The notes: generated by a model from the sequence alone, not told the origin. A DNA stretch of 64,000 nucleotides from Candidatus Cryptobacteroides avicola (GCA_017695115.1 JADILV010000021.1:1-64000), one strand, 5' to 3'; positions 17,499 to 27,596 are shown, numbered from the stretch's first letter. Translations and numbers: made by a program.

Positions 17499-18698
17499 AT
17501 GAAATACATCATCAGAATAGTATTGATTTTCCCGATAATGATTTCTATCGGATGTAATAGTTATTCTCCAGAACCGGTGTGTGATTCAGGGGAAATGATC
17601 ATGTTTTCCTCTCCAATGCTTACGGTCGAAAGCAAAAGTACTTTTATAGATGCTTTTAAAGCAGGTGATGAATTTGGTGTTCTGGGGTATTGCCTGCCAT
17701 ATACTGTAGGTACCGGTAGTATTAATTACGCCGGAGGGTCTGCATTGTGGAGCAATAAGATTAACCAGTGTGCTCCTCTTGTCTTTTATAAACAAAAGGT
17801 AACTGTAAAACAATCGGGATGTGTTTACGATAAGGACGGAGGATCCGATAATAATCCTAAATATTGGTATAGAAATGGGTATGATATTGACAATAATGAA
17901 AATCCCGATATCACAGAGGCAGATAATTACAGATATACCTTTTTTGCTTATTATCCGTATGATGATCAAGAAGGAAAGTATTTTGATATAGATCATCCGA
18001 CATCTGAATCAGAAGCAGGTGGACCGGTGTTTACATTTACAATGCCACAAGAAGGAAGTGATGTTGATACTCCATTAAATCATAAAGATACTCCGGACGC
18101 AATGCTCGCAGCATTATATAATCGGCAAAAATCTGATGGAAACCTGCAGTTCAATTTCAGTCATATTCTTACAGGGTTGGGATTTGAAGTCAATAATTTC
18201 AGTGAAAATGATTTGACCGTATATTCGATAAAATTAAAAGGAAGTTTTTTGAAAAAGCTGACAGTGGATTTGTCATCCGGAACTTTGGATTTTACTTCGA
18301 CAGAGAGATATTATGGGACATATACTATATATGATGGAGGAACATCAGGATTACTCTTACAGGGTGTTTTATTCGATGAAACCTCTTCATCTTCCCCAAG
18401 TCCGATCGGAGGAGAGCATCTTCTTCTTATATCAGGAGACGGTGGAAATGACGGATTGACATATTTAGGAGAAGACCTCACAGTAACGATAAATTATAAA
18501 TTCGGGAATAAAACTAATAGTGAGGAGCTGAAACGTCCGGGTACTTTTACTCCTAAACCTGGCGTAAAGTATACGGCTCAGCTTAATTTTGTCGGAAGCG
18601 CATTTGTACTGCAGTTTGTAGTAGACAATTCAGAAGAATGGGATGATGGGGAAGCAGAAGACGGGAATGAAACAAATGATGATATTATTTTTGAATAA
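17499..18698 (+). CDS. Fimbrillin family lipoprotein, third pilin-like subunit
   Basis: Lipoprotein of 399 residues with lipobox ISIGC (Cys 19). The fimbrillin features are YRYTFFAYYPY, a NFSHILTGLGFEVNNF segment corresponding to the FNHxLSQV segment of the two preceding genes, and a C-terminal GVKYTAQLNFVGSAF. The tail is very acidic (DNSEEWDDGEAEDGNETNDD), like the tails of its neighbours. The TTG at 17481 lies in the previous stop region; ATG at 17499 is preferred because it begins a proper signal peptide and has GAGGAT upstream. The gene is A/T-rich compared with the flanking core genes. Confidence 0.7.
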   Translation: MKYIIRIVLIFPIMISIGCNSYSPEPVCDSGEMIMFSSPMLTVESKSTFIDAFKAGDEFGVLGYCLPYTVGTGSINYAGGSALWSNKINQCAPLVFYKQKVTVKQSGCVYDKDGGSDNNPKYWYRNGYDIDNNENPDITEADNYRYTFFAYYPYDDQEGKYFDIDHPTSESEAGGPVFTFTMPQEGSDVDTPLNHKDTPDAMLAALYNRQKSDGNLQFNFSHILTGLGFEVNNFSENDLTVYSIKLKGSFLKKLTVDLSSGTLDFTSTERYYGTYTIYDGGTSGLLLQGVLFDETSSSSPSPIGGEHLLLISGDGGNDGLTYLGEDLTVTINYKFGNKTNSEELKRPGTFTPKPGVKYTAQLNFVGSAFVLQFVVDNSEEWDDGEAEDGNETNDDIIFE

Positions 18699-18708
18699 AG
18701 GAATGGAT

Positions 18709-21171
18709 ATGCATAAAAAATATATTTGGTCTTTTGCCGTCATTTTGTCTTTACTGTCATACTCCTGCAGTTTAAGTGAGCAATTTGATATACCGGCACC
18801 AGTGTCTGGTTCTGATATTATGTCGATTAGTTTTATAAGTGATCCGATGCAGGCTTATAGGGTTACTACCAGATCAAGTGACCCTAAAGATGAGGATGAG
18901 AAGAGAATTAACAACCTCTATATTTTCTTTTTCAATAAAGGAACCGGGACATATCTTTCTGGTGAATATTTGACTGGATACCCGAGTGCATCGAAAGAAG
19001 GAGGCTATTATGTACCAGGAGAAGGTGTTACGCTTTTGAAAATAGATCAGGATCTGTTTGACGAATATGATGATGAAGGCAATCCTCAGACACCTTCATC
19101 TGCTATAGTATATGCAGTTGCAAATGTAGAAGCTTCCCTTTTTCAGGAGCTTGATGAGAATACCGGACGTCCGGTAAGGATAAAAAGTTTATCTGATTTG
19201 ACTGGATTGGTATATTCTCCGGAAACTGTTGCTTTGAGCATTCCTAATACAGGAATTCCCATGGTTGGATGGAAAGAAATAGATCTGACCAGCACGGAGG
19301 ATTCTTCTGAAGAGGCGGTAGCTGCTCAAAGAACGGTCGAACTGAAATCATTGATGGCGCGTGTGGATGTTAATATCAGTCTTGATTCAGATGTGACGAA
19401 TAATAACCTTCCGGCGCTTACCCTTATGGATTTTACGGTCAAGAATATACCGACAAAAGTTGCTTTTGAGCAACCGGACTATGCGAATGCAGAAAATCCT
19501 GAATCGACATCTCTTGAAGGAGCCAAAAAAGATATTCAATCTCCATTGCAGCGTACCATATATAATAGGAACGGTACTATTTCGATTTCGTTCTATATGT
19601 ATGAAAATATTCAGTTCAAACATGTTCCAGAAAACTGGGAATATCCTGAAAAGATAGAAGATTATCAGAAACAGCGTTATAAACCTTATCTTGCACATGA
19701 AGATGCTACTGCTGTTGAACTGCATTGTTTCTATTCTACATACAATGAAACAGGAACTGGCACTGCGACATACGAGGTCAGATATACTCTGTATCTCGGG
19801 TCTAATCATACTGATGATTTTAAGGTTATTCGTAATCATCAATATAAGAATGATATAACTATCAAGGGTCTTCTTGCCAGGAATAATTCTGCAGGAGAAT
19901 ATACATTCGATGCACGTGTGGATATAGATGAAGAGTATAGTAAATACTATATTTCCATGTTACGGGAGAGGAATCATGATGCTCATTTCTGTGTTACTCC
20001 AATGGATGTCTATCTTTTTGCAGAAGATAGTGATAAGCCTACGATTGATGTTATTTTGGGTGAGGTGCCTGAAGGTAGTGAAATCCCTGTGCCTGAGAGT
20101 GTTCCTGACTGGATCAGAATGGAGAAAATACCATCGCAGAACATGTCTGACGGTACACTTCCTCAAGAGCTGACGTCTACTAATTTAACTACTGACGGCA
20201 ATTATACAGCCGGACATGGAAAACGTAAATATTTCACAACTGATTTGTTGTCACAACTGGATGATAAGGTAACTGTAGATGCCAGTCGAGATAGAGTGTA
20301 TTTCTATATTGATGAAAATCTCACCCTGTCGGACCGTGATGCTACTGTTACTCTGATATATAAAGAAAATGGAACAGAACAGTCTCGTAGGACTATAAAG
20401 TTAGGCCAGGTCCATCTTTTACCGGTAGAAACAGGAGATGGAAACACGATTTATATGGAACAATATGAAGAATATCTTGACCATTATGACCCATTGGATA
20501 ATTATGAGACAGACTTGGTATATGATTATCTCCCTTGGGCGGGCGACTTACCACTTATAGATATGCAAATACCACGACTATTTAGCAATTGGTGGGGCTC
20601 TACTATTGCTTCTTCTAGCTATGAAAATCCAGGGCTAGTTATGTATGATGGTGTGGAGTTTACAGGGTTTATTTTGTTTTTAGCTGGAGAAGGGGGAAAA
20701 AATTTAAATCAACGTCCTAGTTCGGCAGTCGAGTATTGCTTTAATAAAAATAAGCGGAATGATTTATCAGGTAGTATCCCTGCATCATATAGTGAACATA
20801 GGACTCTATTTTCTGGTACTGTTTACGAGGAGACAAGTAATAATATCAAATGGTTTTTACCTGGAATTACTCAAATGGAAAATGCGTTGACAAAGTATTA
20901 TCAGACATTTCCTGAATTTCAAGATTATTATTATTGGAGTGTATCTGCAGGAGAAAGAGAAGGAACTGCTGATGCTCAAAATACTTCTTCTACACGAGCT
21001 AGAGCCACGAAGGTTAAACCAGATGGATATTATGAACAAAGTGGAGGAGGAGAGGGTGCCAGTTATGAAGTATATGCCTATGAATTAGGGAATGGGGGTT
21101 ACGCCTTACGAACCCAAACTGGAATCCGTATTCGGGCCTTTCGTAAAGACTTGGAGCCTTATAATTATTAG
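18709..21171 (+). CDS. Large pilus lipoprotein, probable tip adhesin (DUF4906-like)
   Basis: Lipoprotein of about 820 residues with lipobox LSYSC (Cys 20). The N-terminal part looks like a Mfa/fimbrillin fold (RINNLYIFFFNKGTG, ELKSLMARVDVNIS). The middle holds two beta-sandwich-like stretches. The C-terminal 200 residues contain IKWFLPGITQMENALTKYY, DYYYWSVSAGE and ALRTQTGIRIRAFRKD, which resemble the WxLPxxxxL, YWSS and RCVR elements of DUF1566/FISUMP C-type-lectin-like folds. The size, last position in the operon and this domain suggest the binding tip. ATG at 18703 is also possible; the frame open from 18643 overlaps the upstream gene and is unlikely. Confidence 0.65.
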   Translation: MHKKYIWSFAVILSLLSYSCSLSEQFDIPAPVSGSDIMSISFISDPMQAYRVTTRSSDPKDEDEKRINNLYIFFFNKGTGTYLSGEYLTGYPSASKEGGYYVPGEGVTLLKIDQDLFDEYDDEGNPQTPSSAIVYAVANVEASLFQELDENTGRPVRIKSLSDLTGLVYSPETVALSIPNTGIPMVGWKEIDLTSTEDSSEEAVAAQRTVELKSLMARVDVNISLDSDVTNNNLPALTLMDFTVKNIPTKVAFEQPDYANAENPESTSLEGAKKDIQSPLQRTIYNRNGTISISFYMYENIQFKHVPENWEYPEKIEDYQKQRYKPYLAHEDATAVELHCFYSTYNETGTGTATYEVRYTLYLGSNHTDDFKVIRNHQYKNDITIKGLLARNNSAGEYTFDARVDIDEEYSKYYISMLRERNHDAHFCVTPMDVYLFAEDSDKPTIDVILGEVPEGSEIPVPESVPDWIRMEKIPSQNMSDGTLPQELTSTNLTTDGNYTAGHGKRKYFTTDLLSQLDDKVTVDASRDRVYFYIDENLTLSDRDATVTLIYKENGTEQSRRTIKLGQVHLLPVETGDGNTIYMEQYEEYLDHYDPLDNYETDLVYDYLPWAGDLPLIDMQIPRLFSNWWGSTIASSSYENPGLVMYDGVEFTGFILFLAGEGGKNLNQRPSSAVEYCFNKNKRNDLSGSIPASYSEHRTLFSGTVYEETSNNIKWFLPGITQMENALTKYYQTFPEFQDYYYWSVSAGEREGTADAQNTSSTRARATKVKPDGYYEQSGGGEGASYEVYAYELGNGGYALRTQTGIRIRAFRKDLEPYNY

Positions 21172-21250
21172 TCTGGCGATACACCGTGCCGCACGTATAG
21201 ATAACCAGCCGCAGTGATAAAGCTGATAGCTCTGAGTCCTTTTCAGGCGG

Positions 21251-21291
21251 ATTTCTCGGCTCCGGGCCATGCCCTACGCTCGAAATGACAG
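21251..21291 (-). repeat. Copy of the TGTCAT interspersed repeat, divergent form
   Basis: The minus strand reads TGTCATTTCGAGCG, then a G+C-rich centre, then GCCGAGAAATC. It has the same ends and layout as the copies at 15283 and 23876 and lies in the 247-base gap between the tip gene and the M28 peptidase. Confidence 0.55.
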
Positions 21292-21418
21292 TACTGCGTT
21301 ATTCTATTTCCTCCCGGTGGCTTTAGAACAGGTCCCATCTTGCACATATTGACTTGAATTCCTTGCGCCAGAGTAGAGGGAGAAGTTTTCTTCACTCCGC
21401 CTGTCGGATTCGGTAAAA

Positions 21419-22417
21419 TCAATATTCCTTTTCGTTGGCCAGGTTCCATGCGCTGATGAACGAGGCTTTGGTGATGTCCACTATCTTGTTCCAGTTGATT
21501 CTGTCGGTATGGTCACCCGGCATGTGGTAGTCAGGATGTCCGGCCGTGTGGTACCAGATGACAGGGACATCGCGCAGTGCGAAAGAAGCGTTGTCGCTGC
21601 CGCCGACGGGCCTGTCCCATGCACGGTAGTCTGGAGCCAGGTCCAGCCCGTATTTTTCCACGCTGTCTTTCAGCCAGTCCCCGAATACCGGATGCGCTTC
21701 CGTGTAGAAATACATGAGGTACCCCGGATTCGACTCGTCAGCATTGCGGCCTATCATGTCATAATTCAAATAGCCTTTGACCTCGCTGATTCCGGGGAAT
21801 GTCTGCACGAAATATTCGGAACCGAGCAGCCCTTTCTCCTCTCCGTCCCAGAATGCGAAAATAACGGTCCTTTCCGGCCGGACTCCCGTAGCCAGGAACG
21901 CTTTGACAAGCTGCAGGACGGCGGATACACCGGAAGCGTTGTCATCTGCCCCGTTATAGATATTGTCCCCCTCCAGTGCAGGGTCGAAACCCAGATGGTC
22001 GTAGTGTGCACCTACGACTACAAATTCGTCCGGATTCTTCCCGTCGATTTTGCACAGGATGTTGTTCATCTCCAGTTTTCTGTGGACTTCCTGTTTCAGC
22101 AGGGCGATGGAGTCCGGGTGCACCTGCCAGCGGCCTTTTTTCTGCCGCTCTTTACTGTATGCTTCAAACGGCTGGTAATAGGAATCATACAGAGGCTTTA
22201 CCCCCAATGTCTTCAGGTTCGATACGATATATTCTCCGGCGATTTTCCCCCACTGTGTCCCGGCCTCACGTCCCCGCAGGGCGTCGCTTGCCAGAAATCC
22301 GATGTATGCCTCCGCATTCTCGCGGTTGATGGTTTCAAGACCTTTTTTCTCGGGACTTTCAGCCCTGACGGCAGTACAGAGTCCCAGTAAAATGATGAGC
22401 AGTCCGATTTTTTTCAT
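21419..22417 (-). CDS. M28 family zinc aminopeptidase, exported
   Basis: Predicted secreted or periplasmic metallopeptidase of 332 residues with a signal peptide (GLLIILLGLCTAVRA). All M28 metal and catalytic sites are visible: AHYDHLG (His 138), GADDNASG (Asp 158), the EE pair at 193-194, NYDMIG (Asp 220) and HPDYHMPGDHTDRINW near the end. These bind two zinc ions and remove N-terminal residues from peptides, or cyclise glutamine in some relatives. It is 39 bases downstream of the aldehyde dehydrogenase gene on the same strand and may share its transcript. Confidence 0.87.
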   Translation of the reverse strand: MKKIGLLIILLGLCTAVRAESPEKKGLETINRENAEAYIGFLASDALRGREAGTQWGKIAGEYIVSNLKTLGVKPLYDSYYQPFEAYSKERQKKGRWQVHPDSIALLKQEVHRKLEMNNILCKIDGKNPDEFVVVGAHYDHLGFDPALEGDNIYNGADDNASGVSAVLQLVKAFLATGVRPERTVIFAFWDGEEKGLLGSEYFVQTFPGISEVKGYLNYDMIGRNADESNPGYLMYFYTEAHPVFGDWLKDSVEKYGLDLAPDYRAWDRPVGGSDNASFALRDVPVIWYHTAGHPDYHMPGDHTDRINWNKIVDITKASFISAWNLANEKEY

Positions 22418-22456
22418 AACATTGTATCCGGTTTTCGATTGTAATTTCAGTATCGT

Positions 22457-23866
22457 CTATTTAAGGAACATACGGATCAGTTTCTCCTTCATCCTCGTGT
22501 ATGGCTGGTAACGCATGGGCAGATCCAGCCATAAAGGCTTGTCAACTATGCTCTTGAGGTGACTGAAAGTCTCGAACCCGTACCGTCCGTGATAGTGCCC
22601 CATGCCGCTTTCTCCCACTCCTCCGAACGGCATATCCTCAGTAGCCAGGTGGATAATCGTGTCATTTACGCAGCCACCTCCGAAATGAAGCCTTGCCAGC
22701 AGAGTTTCCCTGAAGGTCCTGTCGGAGGTGAAAATATACGCCGCCAGCGGCCGGGGCCTTTCGTCTATATATTTTATGGCGTCCTTTATATCGGAGTATG
22801 TAAGTACAGGCATCACAGGCCCGAAAATTTCTTCCTGCATCACTGTCAGGGAATCCGGGGCGCAGTCATTCACATCTCCGAGGCTGGCGATGACAGGTTC
22901 TATCCGGAGATTCTCCGGCTCGGAAGACCAGGTTTCCGCCATGTGCGGGTCGTATTCCTTCAGTTCCGAAATCATCCTGCAGAGCCTGTCGAAATGCTTC
23001 CTGTTGACGATTTTCCCGTAATCGGGATTTTCAAGAGGATGTTCTCCGAACATTTTCCGGATCTCATCCCTGCACGCGGCGAGAAAATCCTCTGCCAGGC
23101 TTTCATGGACCAGCACGTAATCGGGGGCCACGCAGGTCTGCCCGCAGTTCAGGAACTTCCCGAAAACAATACGCCGTGCCGCGGTCTGCATCTCCGCGGC
23201 TGTCAGCCTCCTGTCTACAATCACGGGGCTTTTCCCTCCGAGCTCCAGTGTCACAGGAGTCAGATGCTCCGCTGCCTTGCCCATGACCAGACGTCCTACC
23301 GTCTTGCTTCCGGTAAAGAAAATATAGTCGAACTTCTGCTCCAGCAGATCGGAATTCACATCCCTGCCTCCTTCGACCACTGCTACATATTCTTCCGGAA
23401 ATACCTTACGGACGATGTCCGCTATCACGGCTGACGTTGCCGGAGAATAGGCGCTTGGCTTCAGTATTACCGTATTCCCTGCAGCCACTGCGCTTATTAC
23501 AGGAGCAAGACTCAGAAGCAGAGGGTAGTTCCAGGGGCTCATTACCAGTACATTGCCGTATGGCTCCGGAATGATGAAGCTCCGGGCCGGGAACTGGGCG
23601 AGGGGAGTGGGCACCCTCCTGCGCCTGGAGTAGCTGCGGATATGCCTTGTGGCATGGCTGAGCTCGGAAAGTACCATTCCAGTTTCGCACATGTAGGCTT
23701 CAACGCTGCTTTTGCCGAGGTCCGACATCAGCGCCGCTCCGATTTTTCCGTCATTTTCCAGAAGCACTTCCTTCAGCTTTTCCAGATGCTCTTTCCTGAA
23801 AGGCACAGAGAGCGTCTTCCCGCTGCGGAAAAACGCTCTCTGTTTATTTATGATATCCTGTATCAT
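22457..23866 (-). CDS. NAD(P)-dependent aldehyde dehydrogenase, ALDH3-like
   Basis: Oxidises aldehydes to acids. The protein (469 residues) has the short ALDH3/fatty-aldehyde layout: SPWNYPLLLSLAP for cofactor binding near 110, FTGS at 184-187, ELGGKSP with Glu 208, and the catalytic Cys 245 in NCGQTC. The C-terminal region has PFGGVGESGMGHYHGRYGFETFSH, typical of ALDH3. A short hydrophobic, basic end (MRYQPYTRMKEKLIRMFLK) could touch the membrane. It lies 58 bases downstream of recA on the same strand, with a repeat in between. Confidence 0.88.
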   Translation of the reverse strand: MIQDIINKQRAFFRSGKTLSVPFRKEHLEKLKEVLLENDGKIGAALMSDLGKSSVEAYMCETGMVLSELSHATRHIRSYSRRRRVPTPLAQFPARSFIIPEPYGNVLVMSPWNYPLLLSLAPVISAVAAGNTVILKPSAYSPATSAVIADIVRKVFPEEYVAVVEGGRDVNSDLLEQKFDYIFFTGSKTVGRLVMGKAAEHLTPVTLELGGKSPVIVDRRLTAAEMQTAARRIVFGKFLNCGQTCVAPDYVLVHESLAEDFLAACRDEIRKMFGEHPLENPDYGKIVNRKHFDRLCRMISELKEYDPHMAETWSSEPENLRIEPVIASLGDVNDCAPDSLTVMQEEIFGPVMPVLTYSDIKDAIKYIDERPRPLAAYIFTSDRTFRETLLARLHFGGGCVNDTIIHLATEDMPFGGVGESGMGHYHGRYGFETFSHLKSIVDKPLWLDLPMRYQPYTRMKEKLIRMFLK

Positions 23867-23875
23867 GGTCTATAT

Positions 23876-23920
23876 GCAGATTCCCCGTTCCGGCCCTGCG
23901 GCCGTCGCCGGGGATGACAG
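23876..23920 (-). repeat. Copy of the TGTCATCCC interspersed repeat with a G+C hairpin centre
   Basis: The minus strand reads TGTCATCCCC, a G+C-rich centre with GGCCGCAGGGCC, and ends GGGGAATCTGC. The ends match the copy at 15283. It fills nearly all of the 58-base gap between recA and the aldehyde dehydrogenase gene. Confidence 0.6.
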
Positions 23921-23924
23921 TGAA

Positions 23925-24956
23925 TCAGTCCTGGACGTTCTGCAAGGCTTCGCGGATCTTTGCCTCGATCTCGTCGCAGAGCTCCACATTGTCGGTAAGA
24001 AGCTGTTTGACGGCTTCCCGGCCCTGGGCGAGCTTGCTGTCATTGTAGCTGAACCATGACCCGCTCTTCTTGATGATGTCGAATTCCACACCCAGGTCGA
24101 TGACCTCTCCCACATGGGATATTCCTTCTCCGAAGACGATATCGAACTCGGCTTTCTTGAAAGGCGGCGCCATCTTGTTCTTCACTATCTTGACCCTTGT
24201 CCTGTTTCCGAGTGCCTCTTCACCGTCCTTTATCTGGCTGGTGCGGCGTACGTCCACACGTACGGATGCATAGAATTTCAGTGCGTTGCCACCTGTTGTG
24301 GTCTCGGGGTTGCCGAACATCACGCCTATCTTGTCACGCAGCTGGTTGATGAATATGCAGCATGTGTTGGTCTTGCTGATATTGGCTGTCAGTTTTCTGA
24401 GGGCCTGGCTCATGAGCCTTGCCTGGAGCCCCATCTTCGCATCACCCATCTCGCCTTCGATTTCGGCCTTCGGAGTGAGGGCTGCGACAGAGTCGATGAC
24501 GATTATGTCTATCGCCCCTGAACGGATGAGGTTGTCGGCTATTTCAAGGGCCTGCTCCCCGTTGTCCGGCTGTGATATGAGCAGGGTTTCAAGGTTCACT
24601 CCCAGATTCTTGGCGTATGTCCTGTCGAATGCATGTTCCGCATCTATGATGGCGGCGATGCCACCCTGCTTCTGTGCCTGTGCGATGGCATGGATTGCCA
24701 GTGTGGTCTTACCGCTGGATTCCGGTCCGAAAATCTCTATGACCCTTCCTCTCGGGTATCCGCCGATTCCCAGTGCATGGTCCAGAGCGATGGATCCGCT
24801 CGGGATTACGGACACCTCCCATTGTGGCTGATCTCCCAGCTTCATGATCGTCCCTTTCCCGTAATCTTTCTCAATCTTGTCGATCGTAGCCTGCAATGCC
24901 TTGAGTTTGGCGGCATTGACCTCGGCTGTTCCTTCCTGTTCTACTTCTTTAGCCAT
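23925..24956 (-). CDS. recA: Recombinase RecA
   Basis: Central recombinase that polymerises on single-stranded DNA, drives strand exchange and triggers LexA-type self-cleavage. Full length (343 residues), with Walker [10 protein letters not shown] at 77-85, the [19 protein letters not shown] stretch and the ATP-dependent loop regions [14 protein letters not shown] and [13 protein letters not shown]. The usual acidic tail is short. The gene has its own -7 element upstream (24992). Nothing unusual. Confidence 0.97.
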   Translation of the reverse strand: MAKEVEQEGTAEVNAAKLKALQATIDKIEKDYGKGTIMKLGDQPQWEVSVIPSGSIALDHALGIGGYPRGRVIEIFGPESSGKTTLAIHAIAQAQKQGGIAAIIDAEHAFDRTYAKNLGVNLETLLISQPDNGEQALEIADNLIRSGAIDIIVIDSVAALTPKAEIEGEMGDAKMGLQARLMSQALRKLTANISKTNTCCIFINQLRDKIGVMFGNPETTTGGNALKFYASVRVDVRRTSQIKDGEEALGNRTRVKIVKNKMAPPFKKAEFDIVFGEGISHVGEVIDLGVEFDIIKKSGSWFSYNDSKLAQGREAVKQLLTDNVELCDEIEAKIREALQNVQD

Positions 24957-24991
24957 AATGAAATGTATTTGTAGGTTTTGTTCAAATCATA

Positions 24992-24999
24992 CAAAGATA
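24992..24999 (-). promoter_or_regulatory. recA -7 promoter element
   Basis: On the minus strand TATCTTTG fits TAnnTTTG and lies 35 bases before the recA ATG. A matching -33 TTG at the normal distance is not evident. I see no clear LexA-type operator. Confidence 0.5.
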
Positions 25000-25091
25000 C
25001 TGATTTTAATGTCAGTGTCTATAAATTTGGTCACAAATAAAATTGTTCACCCCCAATATTTATGATTGTCCGAACCAGTTACCCTTTCCTG

Positions 25092-27596
25092 TCATTCGCT
25101 GACAATCCTGACCGTACCTTTTTTGAGTCCTTTCGCTGTAGCTTCAAGAATGATTTCGCCGGCCTCTTCCGTGGAGGAGACGATGGCGGTCATCATTCCC
25201 GAGAACACTTTCATTTCAGGTTTCTGGAATGACTCCAGAGATGTCGGGTCACCGTTGGCCCCGGCACGGTAGTATCCTGCGCCCTTGACTTTGAAACTGA
25301 TGCTGTTGTCAGCCAGAGGACAGAGGTTCCCGTCCTTGTCCACGACTTTTACGGTAACGAATGAAAGATCCTTGCCGTCAGCCTTGATGGTGGTGCGGTC
25401 GGCGGAAAGTTCTATGGCATAAGGCTTCCCGGCGGTATGCATCTCTTTCTCTGCCATTGCATTGCCGTTTTCGTCGTAAGCCACGACCTTGACTGTTCCA
25501 GGCTCATAGACTGTGTCCATCCACATGAGTCGGTAACGGCTCTGCCTTTTGAGAGTGGCCTGAGAGAGAGAATCCGCGCTGTTGTGGACAGTTACGGAGA
25601 GGTCTTTTGTCCGTTTTCCCTGGCTCTTGCCGTTGATGAACACTTCAGCCGTAGGGTAGTTCGTATAGACGAAAATCGGAGTCACCTCGCCCTCTCGGCC
25701 TTCCCAGTTCCAGTGCGGCAGGATATGCAGTGTTTCCGCATCCTTGTTCCAGTGACTTCTGTATAGGTAGTAGCGGTCTTTCGGAATGCCTGCAAGGTCC
25801 ACGATACCGAACAGGGACGAGTGGCTCGGCCAGTCGGAATAATATGGAGTAGGTTCTCCGAGATAATCGAACCCTGTCCATACGAATTCTCCTATGCAGT
25901 AAGGCAGGTCATCGTGCTGGATGAAATCGTCTTCAGGAAGGTTCGACCATCCGCAATGTTCTACGTCATAGGAAGATGCCTGATGGTCTGGATATTTGTG
26001 CATCGAGCGCCTTGTTACCGGGAACTTGTATACTCCTCTTGAACTGAGTGTCGAAGCTGTCTCGCTTCCGAGTATTAGGGCCTGCGGGAGCTTGCTGTAG
26101 TTCTCTATGTATTTGTGTGGACGGTAGTTGAATCCGGGAACATCGAGTACGGCTGCCATGTTGTTGTTCACTACGGCGTCCGGCGCGTCCATACCGTTGG
26201 TCACCGGCCTTGTCGGGTCTTCCCTGTGGCAGATGTCCTGCAGCATCTGTGTGAGTTTCGGCCCGCGGTCTCCGTTCCACTGGTCAGGGACCTCGTTCCC
26301 GATGCACCACATTACGACACTCGGGTTGTTGCGGAAATGACGGACAAGGTTCACCAGATCCTTTTCAACCCATTCGTCGAATAAAAGGTGATATCCGTTC
26401 TGTACCTTTGCCGATGCCCATTCATCGAATGATTCTGCCATCAGCATCATACCCATCTCATCGCAGGCCCTGACAAGCTCGGGCGCCGGCATGTTGTGAG
26501 AAGTGCGGATGGCGTTGCAGCCCATATCTTTGAGTATGCGTATCTGACGGCGGATGCCGGCTTCGTTGGCGATGCCTCCGAGAGGGCCGAGGTCATGGTG
26601 GTTGCAGACTCCCTGGAATTGTACGCGTTCTCCGTTGAGGAAAAACCCTTTGCCGTGGATGATTTCGGCGGTGCGGATACCGAAGACAGTGGTATATTCG
26701 TCTTTCAGGGTATCCCCTTCATAGATTTTCGATACGGAAGTATAGAGATAAGGCGTTTCCGGTGTCCATAGACGAGGGTTTTCTACCGTGAAGTCCTGAC
26801 GGAAAATCCCGCCGTCGTATGCTGTTCCCTGCCGTCTGTCGGAAGCTACGGTATTTCCGTCCTTATCCTTGATTTCCGTGACGATGCAGTAGTTTGCAAA
26901 TTCCTTTCCTGCCGGAAAATCCAGAGAAGTCTTCTGGCTGACTTTGGCGAAGTTGCTTCCGAGCTCTTCAGTAATCACCTGCGTCCCCCAGACAGGCACG
27001 TGCGCATCTCCGGTCGTTATCAGATGTACGTTCCTGTAAAGTCCGGCGCCGGGGTACCAGCGTGAGCTCTCGGTAAGGTTTTCAAGCCTTACGGCCAATA
27101 CGTTCTTCCCTTCGACGAGATATGGGGTAGCATCGAACCAAAAGGAATTGTACCCGTATGGCCAGTAGCATGCTTCATGGCCGTTCACATATACCTGTGC
27201 GTGGCTCATTGCCCCGTCAAAGAGCAGGGTGCATCTGCCTCCGTCGGCAAGCTGCGGTTTTTCGAACTCAAGCCTGTACCACCCTGTCCCGACGAACGGA
27301 AGGCCGCCAGTACGGCCTGCATGCTCCATAGGGTCGCTCTGCCCGTCCTGGACGATGGCGGTGTGCTGCTTGTCGTTGTCCACGCTGAACGGACCGTAGA
27401 TAGCCCAGTCATGAGGCACTGTTACATTTTGCCACTGGGAATCATCGCACTGGACAGATGAGAATGATCTGTCATCATCGCGGGTGAATTTCCATCCTTT
27501 TTCAAGCAGTGTCTCTGTCCGAGGCTGTGCTGACATGCACAGCGGCAGTGCCAGTGCCATTGTCAGGATCGCCGATGTTAATCTGGTGAATTTCAT
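25092..27596 (-). CDS. GH2 beta-galactosidase with DUF4982-like region
   Basis: Exported glycoside hydrolase family 2 enzyme of 834 residues; signal peptide ends at MSAQP. Domains in order: sugar-binding jelly roll (about 25-195; VPHDWAIYGPF, GWYRLEFE), immunoglobulin-like domain (200-310), TIM barrel (313-610) with the acid/base Glu 435 in GNEVPDQW and the nucleophile Glu 512 in GSETAST, and a C-terminal DUF4982 plus invasin/Ig-like part. It should release beta-linked galactose or a related sugar in the periplasm or outside. No SusC/SusD genes are nearby, so it is not in a classic polysaccharide locus. A hairpin and a promoter lie in its leader. Confidence 0.88.
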   Translation of the reverse strand: MKFTRLTSAILTMALALPLCMSAQPRTETLLEKGWKFTRDDDRSFSSVQCDDSQWQNVTVPHDWAIYGPFSVDNDKQHTAIVQDGQSDPMEHAGRTGGLPFVGTGWYRLEFEKPQLADGGRCTLLFDGAMSHAQVYVNGHEACYWPYGYNSFWFDATPYLVEGKNVLAVRLENLTESSRWYPGAGLYRNVHLITTGDAHVPVWGTQVITEELGSNFAKVSQKTSLDFPAGKEFANYCIVTEIKDKDGNTVASDRRQGTAYDGGIFRQDFTVENPRLWTPETPYLYTSVSKIYEGDTLKDEYTTVFGIRTAEIIHGKGFFLNGERVQFQGVCNHHDLGPLGGIANEAGIRRQIRILKDMGCNAIRTSHNMPAPELVRACDEMGMMLMAESFDEWASAKVQNGYHLLFDEWVEKDLVNLVRHFRNNPSVVMWCIGNEVPDQWNGDRGPKLTQMLQDICHREDPTRPVTNGMDAPDAVVNNNMAAVLDVPGFNYRPHKYIENYSKLPQALILGSETASTLSSRGVYKFPVTRRSMHKYPDHQASSYDVEHCGWSNLPEDDFIQHDDLPYCIGEFVWTGFDYLGEPTPYYSDWPSHSSLFGIVDLAGIPKDRYYLYRSHWNKDAETLHILPHWNWEGREGEVTPIFVYTNYPTAEVFINGKSQGKRTKDLSVTVHNSADSLSQATLKRQSRYRLMWMDTVYEPGTVKVVAYDENGNAMAEKEMHTAGKPYAIELSADRTTIKADGKDLSFVTVKVVDKDGNLCPLADNSISFKVKGAGYYRAGANGDPTSLESFQKPEMKVFSGMMTAIVSSTEEAGEIILEATAKGLKKGTVRIVSE

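Noticed and set aside
18709..21171. Diversity-generating retroelement acting on the tip gene
   Set aside because: No reverse transcriptase, template repeat or A-to-N pattern was found in the window.
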